From the NCBI GenBank assembly GCA_002482865.1, contig DLGU01000044.1, positions 1-5,896 on the forward strand: a stretch of DNA of 5,896 nt, read 5' to 3'. The stretch is from Porphyrobacter sp. UBA7686 (GTDB lineage Bacteria > Pseudomonadota > Alphaproteobacteria > Sphingomonadales > Sphingomonadaceae). Made by a program: the position numbers and the translations under genes. This document shows, one piece after another, positions 4,304 through 5,896 of this stretch. The notes beneath the pieces were generated by a model. That model was not told where the DNA came from, searched no databases, and worked only from the letters and a program-made list of their open reading frames with translations. Each line of letters starts with the position of its first letter. Positions within the stretch are counted from its first letter, which is position 1.

Positions 4304-5008
4304 CTACAGCCCGCGCCAGATCTTGGCGGGTGCTGTGTCCTTGGCGCCCCAGCGTGACGGCGTGCAGCGCACGGGGCGGAAGGTCTTGGAATAGCACAGG
4401 CGAATCTCCTCGAGCCACCCGCGCTCGTTGAGTTTGACCCCGATCGCCTCCTCGCGCCAACCTGGATTGGCATCGGCAAAGGCGGCGCGGATGCGGCCTG
4501 CCGTCAGTGCGTCCTCGCGGCTGATGCGGTCGTAATCGGGCAGGCGCAGGCCTGAGCGCAGGACGCGGATGATCTTGAGGTAATTGGCGGGGCGCTTGAC
4601 CATACACGCACCGTGCTTGGCCCATTGGCGCGCGATCAGACGTTCGGACGGCATCAGGCACATGTTGCCGCGCACCTCGGCGGGGGTGAGCGCGTTCTTG
4701 GCCTCGCACCATTGCGGCCAGCTTTGCCCGCCTTCCGGCCACAGCCCGTGCACCACCAGACCGAAGCGCCCGTTAGTGCCCGAACATTGCACCGCATGGC
4801 TGCGATCATCAGCGCGGGGCTTGCAGAACTCAGGGCTCCAACTGAGCGCCATCGTGTAGCCGGTGATCGGCATCACGCGGCGCGGGCCATCGGGCGTAAC
4901 TTTGGGAACGCTGGTGATCTGCGGCGCACGGCACTGATAGGCCTGCGCGCTCGCGGCGGCGGGGAGAGCCAGCGCGAGTGCGGCGAGAAGGCTATTCGAA
5001 CACCGCAG
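4304..5008 (-). CDS. Secreted ribonuclease T2 family protein, probable CTG start
   Basis: RNase T2 enzymes cleave RNA through a 2',3'-cyclic phosphate intermediate and act outside the cytoplasm. The first motif is clear: YTMALSWSPEFC (about 51-62), then GLVVHGLWPEGG (83-94) with the catalytic His87. The second motif reads ARQWAKHGAC (126-135): Lys131 and His132 are kept, but the usual His-Glu before Trp is Arg127-Gln128. Several Cys are placed for disulfides. The frame has no ATG, GTG or TTG until GTG 4876, which would remove a perfect signal peptide. Starting at CTG 5008, with AGGGAGG 8 bases upstream, gives [16 protein letters not shown], then AAASAQAYQC and 234 residues in total. The start is therefore inferred; the family is certain. 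The gene overlaps the upstream membrane protein by about 17 bases and ends 10 bases from the convergent methyltransferase gene. Confidence 0.85.
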   Translation of the reverse strand: MRCSNSLLAALALALPAAASAQAYQCRAPQITSVPKVTPDGPRRVMPITGYTMALSWSPEFCKPRADDRSHAVQCSGTNGRFGLVVHGLWPEGGQSWPQWCEAKNALTPAEVRGNMCLMPSERLIARQWAKHGACMVKRPANYLKIIRVLRSGLRLPDYDRISREDALTAGRIRAAFADANPGWREEAIGVKLNERGWLEEIRLCYSKTFRPVRCTPSRWGAKDTAPAKIWRGL

Positions 5009-5438
5009 GATCGACGCCTCCCTTGTCCGCGAACCAGCGGTTGCTGGCGGGAGTGAACAGCATCACAACCGCGAACAGACCGAGCGCGAGCGAGCTCAGC
5101 CAAGCTGTATCAACCGGCGCACCTTCGGCAATCAGTCGCATCCCGTCTGGCAGGTTCAGCAGCTTTCCAAGGCCCAGCGCCGTCAACATCCAGCGGGCAA
5201 AGCGCACCGCAGAAAGCCATACCATCGCAATTGGGATCAGCGCGATCGATAGCCGCGCACTCAGCATCACGATCACAGCGTCGCGCGTCCAGACGATCTG
5301 CGGCACGTTTGCGCTCATCATCGACTGATACCCGGTGATGTCACGCATTCCGTCGACAAAGGCGATCAGGGCGGCGGCAAGAAACGCTGCGGCAAATATG
5401 TTGATGCTGAGCGGTCGCGTGCGCGAAAGCGGGATCAT
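4992..5438 (-). CDS. Small integral membrane protein, function unknown
   Basis: A 148-residue hydrophobic protein that I do not assign to a family. Membrane segments are visible at about residues 11-29 ([14 protein letters not shown]), 53-78 ([20 protein letters not shown]) and 112-131 ([15 protein letters not shown]). A shorter hydrophobic stretch at 81-93 could be a fourth segment. The loop after the first segment (about 30-52) and the segment 95-111 are polar. Its ATG overlaps the nadC stop codon as ATGA (5435-5438), so it is almost certainly cotranslated with nadC. Its 3' end carries the ribosome binding site of RNase T2. Position in the operon gives no clear function, since neither NAD synthesis nor RNase T2 obviously needs a membrane partner. 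Confidence 0.88.
   Translation of the reverse strand: MIPLSRTRPLSINIFAAAFLAAALIAFVDGMRDITGYQSMMSANVPQIVWTRDAVIVMLSARLSIALIPIAMVWLSAVRFARWMLTALGLGKLLNLPDGMRLIAEGAPVDTAWLSSLALGLFAVVMLFTPASNRWFADKGGVDPAVFE
5017..5023 (-). promoter_or_regulatory. Ribosome binding site deciding the RNase T2 start
   Basis: AGGGAGG on the minus strand lies within the last codons of the upstream membrane protein gene. It is 8 bases before an in-frame CTG (5008-5006) and 5 bases before an in-frame ATC (5011-5009). It is the best Shine-Dalgarno match near this junction and supports initiation here at a non-AUG codon, probably coupled to translation of the upstream gene, which stops at 4992-4994. Confidence 0.6.
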
Positions 5439-5896
5439 GCCGGCTTGAAATCCAGCCCGATATCAGCCGCTGGCGCGCTCTGGGTCAGGCGCCCGACCGA
5501 GATGTAGTCCACCCCGCTCGCCGCCTTGGCGGCGATGGTATCGAGGTTCACGCCGCCGGACGCCTCGGTCGGCACACGGCCCGCGACCAAGGCCACGGCC
5601 TTGGTGAGCGTGGCGGGGTCCATATTGTCGAGCAACAGATGGTGCGCGCCTGCGGTCAGCGCCGGTTCGATCTGGTCGAGATTGTCGACCTCGCAGATGA
5701 TCTTCTCCACCCCCGCCTCGCGCGCGCGGCGCACCGCTTCGCCGACGCTGCCTGCAACCGCGACGTGGTTGTCCTTGATCATCGCCGCATCCCACAGCCC
5801 CATTCTGTGGTTCTGCGCGCCGCCTTGGCGTGTGGCGTATTTCTCGAGGAAGCGCAGGCCGGGGATCGTCTTGCGGGTGTCGAGCAGGGTGCAGGC
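5435..5896 (-). CDS. nadC: Nicotinate-nucleotide pyrophosphorylase (carboxylating), C-terminal part
   Basis: Quinolinate phosphoribosyltransferase converts quinolinate and PRPP to nicotinate mononucleotide, CO2 and pyrophosphate in de novo NAD synthesis. The frame is open to the right edge, so the N-terminal half lies outside; 153 residues are visible. The sequence begins [15 protein letters not shown] and continues [17 protein letters not shown], both hallmarks of NadC. Active-site residues line up with the characterised Mycobacterium tuberculosis enzyme by motif and spacing: Arg8 and Lys9 (DTRK), Arg31 (HR), Lys41 (IKDNH), Glu69 (CEVDN) and Asp90 (LLDNM). EASGGV (111-116) and [18 protein letters not shown] complete the barrel. 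It is the first visible gene of a minus-strand operon with the membrane protein (4-base overlap) and RNase T2. Whether nadB and nadA lie upstream cannot be seen. Confidence 0.96.
   Translation of the reverse strand, partial: ACTLLDTRKTIPGLRFLEKYATRQGGAQNHRMGLWDAAMIKDNHVAVAGSVGEAVRRAREAGVEKIICEVDNLDQIEPALTAGAHHLLLDNMDPATLTKAVALVAGRVPTEASGGVNLDTIAAKAASGVDYISVGRLTQSAPAADIGLDFKPA

Noticed and set aside
3799..4479. Open minus-strand frame of about 226 codons across the methyltransferase and RNase T2 ends
   Set aside because: It crosses two convergent genes with clear motifs, and no independent coding signal is visible.
4304..4876. RNase T2 starting at GTG 4876 or ATG 4873
   Set aside because: This would lose the in-frame signal peptide and the Cys-containing N-terminus encoded just upstream, leaving an exported enzyme without an export signal.
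1..5896. CRISPR array, tRNA/rRNA gene, insertion sequence, toxin-antitoxin pair or defence system
   Set aside because: There is no regularly spaced repeat series, cloverleaf, transposase or integrase frame, or recognisable defence protein. The genes are typical chromosomal ones with uniform composition.

Overview
The window looks like an ordinary chromosomal stretch of a GC-rich alphaproteobacterium, most likely of the Sphingomonadales (Erythrobacteraceae/Sphingomonadaceae type). The pointers are an alphaproteobacterial XseA followed by a DUF2093 protein, an alphaproteobacterial-length L28, a PmtA-like phospholipid methyltransferase, and an intergenic repeat whose core I remember as very abundant in sphingomonad genomes. 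The placement rests on recognising protein families by eye; no search was run.

Layout, left to right. A 5'-truncated xseA (exonuclease VII large subunit), a small DUF2093 protein and a secreted or membrane-anchored phytase-esterase-like beta-propeller protein all read rightward. Convergent to them is rpmB (ribosomal protein L28) on the minus strand, with its own promoter and a clear intrinsic terminator. The space between these convergent genes also holds an imperfect inverted repeat pair. A divergent, dyad-rich intergenic region then leads into a rightward pair, a very small acidic lipoprotein and tadA (tRNA adenosine deaminase). A 165-base gap containing nested repeats precedes a PmtA-like SAM methyltransferase. 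On the minus strand, ending 10 bases from the methyltransferase, is a tightly packed operon: nadC (entering from the right edge), a small membrane protein overlapping it by 4 bases (ATGA), and a periplasmic RNase T2 overlapping the membrane protein by about 17 bases.

Most genes are housekeeping: DNA repair (xseA), translation (rpmB, tadA), NAD synthesis (nadC) and membrane lipid modification (PmtA-like). I see no mobile element, CRISPR array, toxin-antitoxin pair, defence island or tRNA, and no convincing new multigene system. The observations most worth checking are small ones: an RNase T2 that appears to start at a non-AUG codon (CTG with a strong Shine-Dalgarno site inside the upstream gene) and lacks the usual His-Glu of its second catalytic motif; an XseA C-terminal tail ending in a candidate beta-clamp-binding motif; and several structured leaders and repeats between genes.
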